Assembly: GCF_024166365.1 (NCBI RefSeq)
Contig: NC_064838.1
Span: 75,718,001 to 75,782,000 of the forward strand
Source of the DNA: Elephas maximus indicus
Lineage: Eukaryota > Chordata > Mammalia > Proboscidea > Elephantidae
DNA length: 64,000 nt
Reading direction: 5' to 3'
A model generated the notes under the pieces. The model saw nothing but the letters and a program-made list of their open reading frames with translations. It was not told where the DNA came from and searched no databases. Numbering within the stretch: position 1 is the stretch's first letter; each line of letters starts with the position of its first letter. A program made the position numbers and the translations under genes. This document shows positions 1 through 11,378 of the stretch, piece after piece.

Positions 1-1730
1 AAAAAAATCAGTAAGGTTTTTTAAATATTTTGTTTTGCTTATTTTGCTTGGTATGTTGAGGTTGAAGAGGAAGGTGGCTTCAGAGTTCTAACATTAATCA
101 TTGAGTTACATTTGGGTCAATATTGACTTATGGTGACCCCATGTATTATATAGTAGAACTGCACTCCTTTGAGTTTTCATGGCTCTGAACTTTCAGACAG
201 AGATCTCCAGAACTTTCTTCTGAGGCACCTCTGACTGTGCTTGAACTGATTTTTGTTACTAGTTAAGCATGTAGCCATTCACCTCCCTAGAAACCTGCTA
301 TTATTCATAATAATCATAAGAAGGTTATATATACAAAAAGAATCAAAATGAACAAGGCAGATAGGCAGATAAATGGTTAAATCTTACTTTTTTTCCCAAT
401 TGGGAAATCATCTTATTTCCTTAAGTGGAGCAGCTTTGTTTCACATTATATTTTTCTAAAGATGATCCATTCATCGTCCCTGAAAGTTTAAAGTAGCCGA
501 TGATAGCTTTATTATTTTTAATATCCCCATCTCCTTCTTGTTTATAGTGTCTCATGACTTTCTAATGGGGACAAAGGCCCTGCCTTTCATACATAAAAGT
601 AGAAAAAACCCATAATCAATGAGCTTCAAATATAAAATACAGAAATTGACACTGGATTATTTTACATGATTTCAATGTCAGGAAAGATATTGACAATTCC
701 TACTGTCTCCATTCTCACCTCCCTTACTACGGGAATGCAGATTATTAAGTAATACAGAGATCAGAACACATTCTTCTGTTTCACAAAGGTCTCAATCATA
801 AAATCTTTGTGAACCTTTCTCTCTCTGAATCAGGTTTAAAATAAAATATTACCTATCCCTAATATTGTAGGAACATATGATCAAAGAAACCTATGGTTCC
901 TGCCTTCCGTATTAGCTTGGTTTCATGAGGGGTTACGGGCACGGAAGACAGGGCCTTTTTCACTGGAAAAACACACAGTGTATGTGACTTTGTAACCTTA
1001 TTTTTATTCCTAATATCATTACATGGATATTTCTTATATCATCTCAAACTCTTTCTAAGCATACCATTATTCACCAAATAATATTGAGATTTGGTTGAAC
1101 CGGAGTTAGCATAACTAAGTTCTCCACTTTTGGAAATTTAGTTAATTTTCAAACTTGCATAGCTATATGGAGTGATATATAAAAATCTTGGTCTGTTGTC
1201 TATGTTCATAGTGTATAAGTCAGCAGAAGGCAGGGTTATTCCTTAGTTGTCTTTGTGCTTTCTTTTTCTTTCACAGTGTCTGGGACATAGAGTTGCCTCC
1301 ATAATCTTTGTAAATTATTTGTGTTCATTCAGTCTTTTCACCATTTCTTCTACTTTTTTTTTTTTCAACTCTCTACCACTAACACACTATGTCAGTTATC
1401 AAAGATTTTTAATGTGTATTTATATTTTCTGGTGGGATAATCTCCCCTATTACTCACCCATTTAAAACATTTTTATGCAATTCCCAAATATTAATTATTC
1501 CTGATAAATCTTAAAGTCATTTTATAAGGCTCAGAAATTCCTAATGTCTTGAAATACTTCTATTGTAAAAAAGGGTATATCATAGTAATCTGGATTTCTC
1601 ATCCTGAATAGGAAGCATATTGTGCAGGCTTGCTTTAAAAATCTCAATAAAATTTGTAGTTAGTTCCACAGAGTGTACACACAACTTGCCTTTCTGTTTT
1701 CTGATTTACAAAGAGAATTCTCTTATTTAC
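1..1730. other. OR 3' flanking sequence, no gene
   Basis: AT-rich non-coding sequence without a convincing gene; the short open frames here have no recognisable protein. It is the flank that follows an OR gene in this array: the same order of blocks occurs after OR1 (about 19800-20150) and after the OR pseudogene (47400-47938, resuming at 55450-56770). A shared anchor, 'gagcagcttt', lies near 430, 20002 and 47829. This implies an OR gene just left of base 1. Confidence 0.7.
115..300 (-). mobile_element. Old tRNA-derived SINE (AfroSINE-like), minus strand
   Basis: Reading the minus strand gives a degenerate tRNA-like head followed by a SINE body; on the plus strand the order is 'acttatggtgacccc', 'agtagaactgc', 'gaggcacctctg', then a weak B-box complement ('tgaactg'). 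A second copy at the same place in the downstream paralogous flank is at about 47505-47695. The OR1 flank near 19880 lacks it, so it inserted in the ancestor shared by flanks 0 and 2 only. The boundaries are approximate. Confidence 0.55.
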
Positions 1731-1794
1731 ATTTGATTCACATTTTCAATGAGTTGATCTGAAAGGATTCAGTGTCTTTTGCTGCATGAGTTAC

Positions 1795-2105
1795 TGCACA
1801 ATCCTCAAAGTCAAAGACACAAGTCTGTACCAAACACACATAGACTTGTATCTGTCTACGCATGGGTCTGAGGTCACACATGGGTCTACATATAAACATG
1901 CAAGTGTCTGTATCTGACCACACAGGGGTCTATATCTGATCACACATGAGTCAATATGTGAACACATAATGGTCTAAGTCTGACAAACCATAAGTCTGTG
2001 TCTAGCCACAGACAGATCTGTATCCAACCATTCAGATATCTGTATCTACCATACTCAGGTCTGTGTCTACCACAAACGATGCTGTATCTGTTTACATGTG
2101 ATTAA
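1795..2105. repeat. Degenerate 22-23 bp minisatellite
   Basis: A run of imperfect repeats with a core like 'gtctgtatctgaccacacat'. Successive units such as 'ggtctatatctgatcacaca', 'gtctgtgtctagccacagac' and 'atctgtatccaaccattcag' are spaced about 22-23 bases. The array also occurs at 21044-21570 (longer) and 56790-57090, always in OR downstream flank and, in two of three cases, immediately before the 3' end of the old L1. Confidence 0.75.
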
Positions 2106-3622
2106 ATCTTTTTAAATTTTACTGTGCTTTAGCTGAAAGTTGACAGCATGAATTAGTTTCTCACTCAAATTTTATACATAAATTGTTTTGTGTCCTTGGT
2201 TGTAGTTCCCACGAAGTGTCAACCCTCTCCTTCTTCCCCATTACACCCCTGGTACCCTTTGTCCATTCCTACACTTTTCTTGTCCCTTCCTGCCTTCTTA
2301 TCTTTGCTTTTGGGCCGGGGGGAGGTTACCCATTTAGTCTCCTGCAATTGACTGAACTAAGAAGCATGTTCCTTACATGTGTTACTGTTTGTTTTATAGG
2401 TGTGTCTAAAACTTTGGCTGAAACATGGACTTCAGGATTGGCTTCAGTTCTGAGTTAGCAGGGTGTCTAGGGTCCATAGTCTTGGGGGTTCCTCAAATCT
2501 CTGTCAGACCAGTAAGTCTGGTCTTTTTTGTGAATTTGAATTTTGCTCTACGTTTTTCTCCTGCTCTGTCTGGGATCCTCTATTGTGATCCTTGTCAGAG
2601 CAGGCAGTAGCGGTAGCCAGGGACCAGCTAATTATTCTGGGATCAGGCTGATAGAGGCTATGGTTCATTAGTTCTTTGGACTAATATTGTCCTTAAGTGT
2701 TTGGTTTTCTTCATTCTCCTTTGCTCCACACAGGATGGGATCAGCAAATGTGTCTTAGAGGGTGCTCACAAGATTTTAAGACCCCAGGTGCCACTACTCA
2801 GCAAAGCAGGATTTAAAACCTTTCGTTTATGAGCTATGTTATGCCAATTGTGCCACATGTTCCCAGAGACCATGGCCCCCAGCCCTCAACACCGGTATCT
2901 CTGTTCCTCGAGGTGTTTGGGTTTCTCTAGGAAGCTTCTAAAACTTTGCCTTAGTCAGGATGTACCAACTTCCCTTATATTGTGTGTTGTCTTCCCCGTT
3001 ACCAAAGTTAACACTAGTCTACTGTCTAGTTAGTGGTTCTCCCAACACATCCCTCTCCTCCCTCGTAATCATCAGATTGTTTTTTTTTGTATGTCTATAA
3101 ACATTTTCTTGGGTGGTCTCATACAGTATTCATCCTTTTTTGATTGACTAATTTCACTAAGCATAATGTGCTCCAGATTCATCCATGTTGTGAGATGTTT
3201 TGAGGATTTATCATTGTTCTTTATTATTATGTAGAATTCTAATATGTGTGTGTACCATAATTTGTTTATCCATTCATCTGCCAATGGGCACATAGGTTGC
3301 TTCCATTTTTTTCTGTTACAAATAATGCTGCAATGAACATGAGTGTGCATATGTCTATTCTTGTGACAGTTCTTATTTCTCTAGGATATATTCCTCGGAA
3401 TGGGCTTACTAGATTGTATGGTATTTTATTTCTAGCATTTCAAGGAGGCACCATATTTTACATTCCCCCCCAGTAATGCATAAGAGATCCAATCTCCCCA
3501 CAACCTATCCAACTTTTGTTATTTTCTGTTTTTATTTTTATTAGTTCCAGTAATGTCAGGGTGACATAATTTCTCATTGTAGTTTTCATCTGCATTTCTC
3601 TAATGGCTAATGAATGATGAAG
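2106..3622 (-). mobile_element. Ancient L1, 3' UTR and ORF2 C-terminal end (minus)
   Basis: The 3' part of an old L1 on the minus strand. Its 3' UTR (about 2110-3060) matches the young L1 3' UTR at 48110-49080 in block order, for example 'gtcagaccagtaagtctggt' versus 'gtcaaaccattaagtttgat'. The next segment, 3072-3620, encodes on the minus strand ORF2 C-terminal remnants including 'DEWINKLWYTHILEFY' and 'NKSWIGCGEIGSLMHYW', the latter resembling the Cys/His-rich end of ORF2. Multiple stops make it non-functional. The element continues at 4490 after an RTE interruption. Confidence 0.85.
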
Positions 3623-4488
3623 AAGAGTTGAACAGACAATTTCAAAGGCCAGCTTGAGAAGACAAAGTAAAGTATTATGAAATGTACAAAGACCTAGAGA
3701 TAGAAAAACAAAAGGGAAGAACAGGCTCATCACTTTTCAAGCTGAAAGAACTAAGGAAAAATTTAAGACTTCAGTTGCAATATTTAAGAATTCTATGGAG
3801 AAAATATTAAATGATTCAGGAAGCATCAAAAGAAATGGAAGCAATATACAAAGTCACTGTATCAAAAAGAATTTGTCAACATTCAACCATTTCAGGAGGT
3901 AGCATATGATCGGGAATCAATGGTACTAAAGGAAGAGATCCAAGTTGCACTGAAGGCATTGGTTAAAAACGAGGCTCCAGGAATTGACAGAATACCAGAT
4001 GAGATGTTTCAACAAATTGATACACTGCTGGAAATGCTCACTTGTTTATGCCAAGAAATTTGGAAGACAGCTATCTGGCCAACCAACTAGAAGAGATCCA
4101 TATTTGTGCTCATTTAAAAGAGAGGTGATCCAACACAATGCAGAAATTATCAAAGAATATCATTAATATCACCCAGAAGTAAAATTTTGTTGAAGATTAT
4201 TCAAAAGCAGTTACTGCAGTCCACTGACTGGGAACTTCCAGAAATTCAAGCAGGATTCTGAAGATGGGGAACAAAGGATATTGCTGATGACAGATGAATC
4301 TTGGTTGAATGTAGAGAACACCAGAAAGATGTTTACTGTGTTTATTGTCTATGCCAAAGTGTCCATACAAATTATGGGTAAAGTTAAGGAGAATGGGAAA
4401 TTCAGAATGCTTAATTGTGCTCATGTGGAATATATATAGAGAGAGCAAGAGGCAGTCTTCTGGATATATCGGATATATCATAACCCAA
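3623..4488 (+). mobile_element. RTE (BovB-like) fragment, plus strand
   Basis: An RTE retrotransposon fragment encoding degenerate pieces of the reverse-transcriptase region, such as 'EMLTCLCQEIWKTAIWPTN' split over frames. It matches 58665-59460 and 22050-22700. It interrupts the old L1 ORF2 and ends near 4488, where L1 resumes. The equivalent RTE at 58665-59460 sits in the same L1 context, so the insertion predates the large duplication. Stops and frameshifts abolish coding. Confidence 0.75.
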
Positions 4489-5792
4489 AATTTTTTTTTC
4501 CCTGTCTGAGTGTTCTCATTTTACTCCTTTGGTGAAGTCTTTTGATGAGCATATTTGTTTAATTTTTAGAAGATCCCAGTTATCTAACTCATTTTCTGGT
4601 GTGTGAGCATTGTTAGTTACTGTTTGCATTGTATTTATGCCATATAATAGGGTCCCTAGCATTCCCCTATTTTTTTCTTCCATCATCTTTATCATTTAAC
4701 TTTTTATATTTATGTCTGTGATACATTTTGAGTTAATTTTTGTGTATGGTGTGCAGTATGGGTCCCGTTTCATTTTTTTACAAATGGACATCCAGATTTG
4801 CCAGCACTATGTTTTGAAAAGACTTTTTCTCATTTAATGGACCCTAGTCCTTTCTCAAAGATCAGCCAACAATTGGTGGATTGATTTACTTCTGCTTTCT
4901 TGATTGTGTTCCAATAGTTTATGTGTTTGTCATTTCTCAAAGATCAGCCAACAATTGGTGGATTGATTTACTTCTGCTTTCTTGATTGTGTTCCAATAGT
5001 TTATGTGTTTGTCATTTTACCAGCACAAGGCTGTTTTCACTACCATGGCTATAGAGTAAGTTCTGATATCAGGTAGTGTGAGGTCTTCCTACTTTGTTCT
5101 TTTTCTTCAATAATGCCTTTTTTGTCCAGGCCTCTTTCTTTTCCATTTAAAGTGATTTGTTTATCCATCTTGTTAAAGAATGCTGTTTGTATTTGGGTTT
5201 GGATTGCATTGTATCTGTAGATCTCTTTGGCAACATTGACATTTTCCAATGTTGACTCCTCCTATTCATCAGCATGGTATGTTTTTTCCATTTATGTTGG
5301 TCTCTTTTGGCTTCTTGCTATAGTGTTTTGTATTTTTCTTTGTATAGGACTTCGTCCCTGGTTAGATTTATTCCTAAGTATTTTATCTTTTTAGGGGCTA
5401 TTATAAATGGTATTGTTTTCCTGAATTCCTTTACAAAGCTGTTTTTGTTGGTGTATACAAATCCAAATGATTTTTGTAGGTCGATCTTGTATCCCACTTC
5501 TCTACTAAACCTTTGTATTAGTTCCAATAATTTGTGTGTGTGTGTATGTGCAATATTTGGGGTTTTCTATGTGTAGAATCATATCATCTGTAAACAGGGA
5601 TAGTTTTATTTCTCCCTTTCCAATTTGAGTGCCCTTATTTCTATTACCTTGTCGCCCGAGGCTACTTCCAGGAATATGTTAAATAAGAGTACCAATAAAG
5701 CAGATCATTGTCTGGATCCCATTCTCAGGGTGAATGCTTTCAGCCTCTCCCTATTGAGAATGACATTGGTTGTTGGTTTTGTACATTTTTGT
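4489..5792 (-). mobile_element. Ancient L1 ORF2 segment (minus)
   Basis: The minus strand carries the L1 ORF2 reverse-transcriptase C-terminal half. A residual frame at 5318-5527 reads 'ELIQRFSREVGYKIDLQKS...KKIKYLGINLTRDEVLYKE', aligning with the young L1 at 50574-50780 ('[19 protein letters not shown]...'). It contains an exact 82 bp tandem duplication (4851-5014). It stops at about 5792, where an RTE 3' end abuts. Degenerate. Confidence 0.85.
4851..5014. repeat. Perfect 82 bp tandem duplication
   Basis: Two adjacent copies (4851-4932 and 4933-5014), each beginning 'tttctcaaagatcagccaac' and ending 'tatgtgtttgtca', appear identical in every base. The surrounding old L1 is heavily diverged from its relatives, so the duplication is much younger than its host element. 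Confidence 0.95.
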
Positions 5793-7192
5793 TGTTAGGT
5801 GCCATCTAGTTGGCTTAAATTCATAGGGATCCTATGTACAATAGAAAGAAACATTGCCCGATCCTGCACGGTCCTCATAATCATTGTTATGCTTAAGCCC
5901 ATAGTTACAGCCACTGTGTCAATCCATCCCATTGAGGGTCTTCTTCTTTTTCACTGACCCTCTACTTTACCAAGCATGATGTCCTCCAGGGAACAATCCT
6001 TCCCAATAATATGTTCAAATTATGTGAGATATAATCTCGCTGTCTTTGCTTCTAAGAGCATTCTGGTTGTACTCTTTCCAAGACAGATTTGTTCGTTCTT
6101 CTGGCAGTCCACAGTATATTCAACGTTCTTCGCCAACACCAACTTCAAAAGTGTCAGTTCTTGCTCAGACTTCCTTATTCATTGTCCAGCTTTCTCATGC
6201 ATACATGGAGATTGAAAACACCATGACTTGGGTCAGGCACTCCTTAGTCTTCAAGGTGACATCTTTCCTTTTCAACACTTTGAAGAGGTCTTTAGCACCA
6301 GATTTGCCCAATGCAATGTTTTTTTTTTTTTTTCTTGACTGCTGCTTCCATAGGTGTTAATTGTGCATCCAAGTAAAATGAATTCCTTGACAACTTCAAT
6401 CTTTTCTCCATTTATCATGACATTGCTCATTGGTCCAGTTGTGAGGATTTTTGTTTTCTTTATGTTGAGGTGCAACGCATACTGAAGGCTGTGGTCTTTG
6501 ATCTTCATTAGTAAGTACTGCAAGTCCTTTTCACTTTCAGCAAGCAAGGTTGTGTCATATGCATAACTCAGGTTGTTAAGGAGTCTTCCTCCAATCCTGA
6601 TGCCCCGTTCGTCTTCATATAGTCCAGCTTCTTGGATTATTTGCCTGGCGTACAGATTGAATAGGTATTGTGAAAGAATACAACCCTGACGCACACCTTT
6701 CCTGACTTTAAACCAGTCCGTATCCCCTTGTTCTGTCCGAACAACTGCCTCTTGATCTACGTAAAGGCTCCTCAGGAGCACAATTAAGTGTTCTGGAATT
6801 CACATTCTTCACAGTGTTATCCATAGTTTGTTATGATCCACACAGTCGAATGCCTTTGCATAGTCAATAAAACAGGTAAACATCTTTCTGGTATTCTCTA
6901 CTTTCAGCCAGGATCCATCTGTCATCAGCAATGATATCCCTGGTTCCACGTCCTCTTCTGAAACTGGCCTGAATTTCTGGCAGTTCCTTGCTGATATACC
7001 GCTACAGCCGTTTTTGAATGATCTTCAGCAAAATGTTGCTTGCGTGTGATATTAATGATATTGTTCTGTAATTTCCACATTCAGTTGGGTCACCTTTCTT
7101 GGGAATAGGCATAAATATGGATCTCTTCCAGTCAGTTGGCCAGGAAGCTGTCTTCCATATTTCTTGGCATAGACGAGAAGCACTTCCAGCAC
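5793..7192 (-). mobile_element. RTE (BovB-like) element, minus strand
   Basis: The 3' terminus lies at the left, where 'ttgttgttaggtgcc' is the complement of the RTE end GGCACCTAACAACAA. Moving right, the minus strand encodes the reverse-transcriptase core. The frame at 6272-6781 contains 'GVRQGCILSQYLFNLYARQII' and 'NNLSYAYDTTLLAES' (a YADD-type catalytic box decayed to YAYD), followed by 'HLNIKKTKILTTG'. Frames at 7002-7282 contain 'SIFMPIPKKGDPTECGNYRTISL', another RT block. It is joined at 7193 to a plus-strand RTE 3' part. It is disrupted and non-functional. Confidence 0.88.
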
Positions 7193-7737
7193 ATTGCATT
7201 GGGTAAATCTGCTGCAAAGGAACTCTTTAGAGTGTTGAAGAGCAAAGATGTCACCTCGAAGACTAAAGTGTGCTTGACCCAAGCCATGGTATTTTCAATT
7301 GCATCATGTGCATGTGAAAGCTGGACAGTGAATAAGGAAGACCAAAGAAGAATTGACACCTTTGAATTGTGGTGCTCATGAAGAATATTGAATATACCAT
7401 GGACTGCCAAAAGAATGAACAAATCTGTGTTAGAAGAAGTACAGCCAGAATGCTCCTTGGAGGCAAGGATGGTGATAAAATACTGCCTCTTAAACACTTT
7501 GGACATGTTGTCAGGAGAGATCAGTCTCTGGAGACGGACATCATGCTTGGCAGAGTACAGGATCAGCGGAAAAGAGGAAGACCCTCAATGAGGTGGACTG
7601 ACACAGTGGCTGCAACGATGAGCTCAAGCATAAATGAGTGTAAGTATGGCTCAGGGCCAGGCGGCATTTTGTTTTGTTGTGCCTAGGGTCATTATGAGCC
7701 GGGACCGACTGGACGGCACCTAACAACAACAGCAATG
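7193..7737 (+). mobile_element. RTE 3' segment, plus strand (inverted relative to previous)
   Basis: The segment starts at 'cattgcattgggtaaatctg' and runs to the canonical RTE end 'gacggcacctaacaacaaca'. It repeats, in inverted orientation, the 3' block already present at 5793-6325. Residual frames at 7136-7381 and 7369-7686 show 'SKDVTSKTKVCLTQAMVFSIASCACESWTVNKEDQRRIDTF' and 'GRVQDQRKRGRPSMRWTD', the typical C-terminal part of BovB/RTE proteins. Confidence 0.85.
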
Positions 7738-7808
7738 TTTCTAGAAATTTGTCCATTTCTCCTAGGTTCTCAAGTTTGTCGGACCACAGTTTTTCTTAAT
7801 ATTTTTTT
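7738..7808 (-). mobile_element. Ancient L1 ORF2 sliver (minus)
   Basis: A short L1 piece ('ctagaaatttgtccatttct') equivalent to 51630-51670 of the young L1. It joins the RTE insertion on the left to the AfroSINE on the right. The matching stretch in the downstream paralogue is 62125-62200. Confidence 0.7.
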
Positions 7809-7972
7809 ACCCATAAACCCGTTGCCGTCAAGTCAATTCCGACTCATAGCGACCCTATAGGACTGAGTAGAACTGTCTCATAGAGTTTCTGAGGAGTGCC
7901 TGGTAGATTTGAACTGCCGACCTTTTGGTTAGCAGACGTAGTACTTAACCAGTACACCACTAGGGTTTCAGA
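7809..7972 (-). mobile_element. AfroSINE, minus strand
   Basis: The complement of the classic element: tail side 'aacccgttgccgtcaagtca', body 'gactcatagcgaccctatag', then the tRNA-like head complement ('tttgaactgccgaccttttggttagcag...gtacttaaccagtacaccac'). The B box is visible as the complement of GGTCGGCAGTTCAAATC. The same insertion is present at 62205-62358, so it predates the 47 kb duplication. Confidence 0.92.
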
Positions 7973-9725
7973 GTATTTTGTTAGGATCCTTCTTATTTCT
8001 ATTAGGTCTGTTGTGTTTTCCTCCATCTCACCTTATTGGATTATTTGGTTCCTCTCTTCTTTTTTTTTTTTTTTGTCAGTTAGACCAATGGTTTGCCTGG
8101 ATAGTTTCCGCCAAGTAATCAAAGCTTAGTCTTATTGTTTCCCCTTTGTACATGACTTTTCGTTTGTCTTGAGGTTTTTTTTTTTTTTTTTATCTTTGAT
8201 TTTAGCAAGTGCGATTATGATATCTTGGTGATTTTCTCTTGGGTTCTATCCTATGTGGAATTCACTGTGCATCTTAGATGATCAGCTTTCCTTCTTTCAT
8301 GGAATTTTGGAGGTTTTCTCCCAGCATATCTTTTAAATCCTCTCTGTGTTTTTCATTTCTTCTCCTGTTCTAGGACTCTGATGACATGCACATTTTTGCT
8401 ATTGTTTGTGTCCCACATAAGTCTTAGATTTTCTTCGTTCGTGTCTCTGATTTTTTGTCAAAGTGGTATCCTTGAATTTGTCTTTAATTTTGCCTTTCCT
8501 TGTTTCAAATTTGCTCCTAATACCTGCTATTGAGTTGTCCTTTTCTGAAATTTTATTTATATTTTACATGTCTATTTGCTGTTTTTGTATGATTTCTATT
8601 AGTTCATTTATTTTCACTTTTTTCTTCTATTATTTTCCTTATTTCTTTTACTGCCTTTTTGGTGTTTCACTGTTTTTTTTTTCATGATTTTGTATATTTA
8701 TTTCCTTGTTTTTGTTTGTGTTTTCCTTGATATCTTTCCTTATGTCTTGGAGAGCCATAAATACTAGACTTTTGAATTATCAGGTAGTTCCATTGCCTTT
8801 TCTTCTACCAGAAGGCCATCTGATTTTTTATTTTGGTCACTTGCTAGAGCCATCTTGTCCTGGTTTTTTGTATATTTATATGGATATTGTCTGCTGTCTC
8901 TGAGACATTAATGTATTATTTTCTTTATTTATTGATAGTATATTCTCTTGTTTCATCCTGCTTTTTGTTTTCTTTTGATATGTCAGTGTGGGCAACCTGG
9001 GCATCCTTTGCTGCTTGCTCACTTGTCTGCACGGTAGGTCTCACTGCCTTGTCCGGATGGGCAGGGCAGCAGCAGGCAGGGTGAACCCTCATTGCTGTAT
9101 GCTGGCTTGGCGAGGTGGCTGAAGGTGGACTGGGGGGGCACTGCCTGCCTTCTGATGTTGGTCCAGTGGTGTGAAATGTTCACAGCCCCTTGCCAGAGGG
9201 GAGGAAGAGCCAGACAGGTTCACTTTCCACCATTCAGCAGCTTGTCCAGTGGCAGGAAGGGCAGGGCAGTGTGGATCCACTGTGGGGGTGGGTCTAAGAG
9301 TGTTGGATACTCTAGCCACAGCAGGTTGCCAGGGGCCAGAGGGGAGTGGGGGAGTTGGTGTATGTGGCAGAAGTGTGAGGGTTGAGAAAGCATGTTTTTC
9401 TGGTTACAAGGTGCTCTGCCCCCTGTTGGGAACTCTGTGAAGTTGTCATCCTGTACTCCATGTCTGTGGTCATTGCTGGCTCTGCTTCAAGATGGTGATG
9501 TTGTGCCATGTTAGTGGGCAGGGGACATCCTCTCCATATGTCTTCTCCTTCTCTGTTTCCTTTCAATTTTGTCTTCCATTCAGTATTCAGTCTAGTTTTT
9601 TATCCTTTCATTTAATGGTTAGATTTCTAGGATTGGTATTTGTATCTGTTTTATCTTGTTTTTCAGGTCTTTGCTGCAGAGAGATGGCATGGTGCCTCTG
9701 TCTAGGGTGCCATGTTGGCTGGGTC
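7973..9725 (-). mobile_element. Ancient L1 ORF2 N-term, ORF1 and GC-rich 5' UTR (minus)
   Basis: Continuation of the old L1. The 8200-8330 region matches ORF1 of the young L1, for example 'atcttggtgattttctcttgggttctatc' against the 'gtcttggtgtttttctttttggatcaatc' block near 42130. The 9000-9500 part is GC-rich and corresponds to the L1 5' UTR. The element ends near 9725 with 'tagggtgccatgttggctgggtcac', the counterpart of the 5' terminus seen at 44565 and 55420 ('gccatcttgg'). The whole element therefore spans about 2106-9725 with nested insertions. Confidence 0.75.
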
Positions 9726-11378
9726 ACATGATTAATTTTTTAATGTGGTTATCAGTTGTTTAAATACCACTTCCTTATAATTCTTTCTCTTCCCTATTGA
9801 ATGGAATGGAAACTTTCTTGAAAACATGTTAGCATATATGTGTGGTTCTATTTCCAGAATCTGTGTTCTATTTTAACTATTTACCTAATCTTTCACCAGC
9901 AACACAGAGTATTAGTTACATTTGTTATGTAGTAAATCCTAAAACCATGTAGTATTATCCTACCACTTTTATTTTCAAGGTTATTTTAGTTGTAGAATCT
10001 TTTCATTTTAATACACATTTTAGAATCACTACTATTCCAGTCATGCACTGATGCATAACCAACTATCCTAAAACTTAGTGGCTTAAAAAAAACACATATT
10101 TTGGTATAATAACTTATTTTTGAGGTTAGAAATTTAGGCAGAACTTAACTAGGCAATTTTTCTCCACATGACATAGAGTTAGTTCATTCTCTGATATTCT
10201 GCTAAGGGCTGGACTCACGGTGGGTTCAAGGTGACTTTATTCATATGAATGGTGCCCTGGTAGAGATAGATCTGTTGGGCTCCACTGCCTCTCCATGTAG
10301 AGATTTGAAGATACGTTCTCTCCAGTGAGCTTGTTAGACTTCTAAAATGGCAGCTTAGGGTTCTCAGAGGGAGAAGGCAAAAGCTGCCAGGGTAGGTAAG
10401 TGCTATTCCCACAATTGGCTCAATATTACTTCTGTCATATTTTATTGGTCAGAGCAACCATAGACATGTCCGGATTGAAAATCTTGAAGAAATTGGCTCT
10501 ATGTCTTTGAGTTGTGGTAACGTAACATGGGTAAAAACATGGCAAGGAAGATGTTGTGTCCACCTTTAGAAACACATTTTGTTCCACTTTGCCTCTGGTC
10601 ACGATAATACACATACTAAACGTGCAAGGTACACACATCCTTTTCACCAACATCTTATCCCACTGTGACATCAGCTTGACATGCAGGACTTCAACTTCTA
10701 AATCCGTAAGTACTGTAGATGAGGCTCTTTGAGTGCTGTTTGTTATGTACAGCTTCTCAACTATTGGTTCTCTGTACTTAAAGATATGAGAGCTGGAGAC
10801 ATTTTGTCTTTCCCACACACCCAACATAAAAACGATGGCAAGATAACTAAAATAGGCACTACTTTTCAAAAGAGTGTCAAGCAGAAGGTTATGATGCTTC
10901 CTGTAGTCAGTTGATTTACATCAATTTGTATCAAATTTTAAATAAGTTTATTCCTATAATAATTTCTACTTTTTCATATTAGTTTTTTTTTAAATACATA
11001 GCTGTATTTGAATTACTAAATAATAGTTAAGAAATTTTGTCTTTATGTGATGCGTTTTTTAAAAATCTTGTAATGCTTTTGTTTCACCTGTGCTCAAGGG
11101 TTCTTTTTCCCCCCCAAGGGTTACACTGGATGTATAAAATGAGTTTCAAAGTGTTTTAATTTCCTCCTGTACCCAAAGTATTTGTGTAAGATTAGTAATA
11201 TTTCTTCCCTAAATGCTAAATGGAATTCATTGATAAAGGTATATGTGAATGGATTCTATTTTTTAGGGGGAATATCCTATTTAAAGAATCAGTTCATTTA
11301 ACTGGTATGATGCTATGCAAATATTTAATTTTGTGCGTGTGTGTTAAGAAAGTTGTGTTTTTCAAAAGATTTGGTCCA
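9726..11378. other. Non-coding, old unidentified repeats
   Basis: No gene is seen. At 10045-10460 there is a diffuse old mammalian repeat ('actatcctaaaacttagtgg', 'atggcagcttagggttctca', 'cttctgtcatattttattgg') whose class I cannot name with certainty. A 144-residue minus frame at 10435-10869 has no recognisable domain and I treat it as chance. Most of this block (about 9125-11590) is deleted from the downstream paralogue. Confidence 0.5.

Noticed and set aside
5793-7737. Twin-priming inversion of a single RTE
   Set aside because: Twin priming inverts the 5' part without duplicating the 3' end; here both arms contain the 3' terminus.
7809-7972. Possible tRNA gene from A/B box-like sequence
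   Set aside because: The tRNA-like head belongs to an AfroSINE; it lacks a foldable acceptor stem and continues into the SINE body. The same holds for the other SINE copies.
10435-10869. 144-codon open frame on the minus strand
   Set aside because: No recognisable domain, no paralogue keeps it, and it overlaps an old dispersed repeat. Length is within chance expectation for this much AT-rich sequence.
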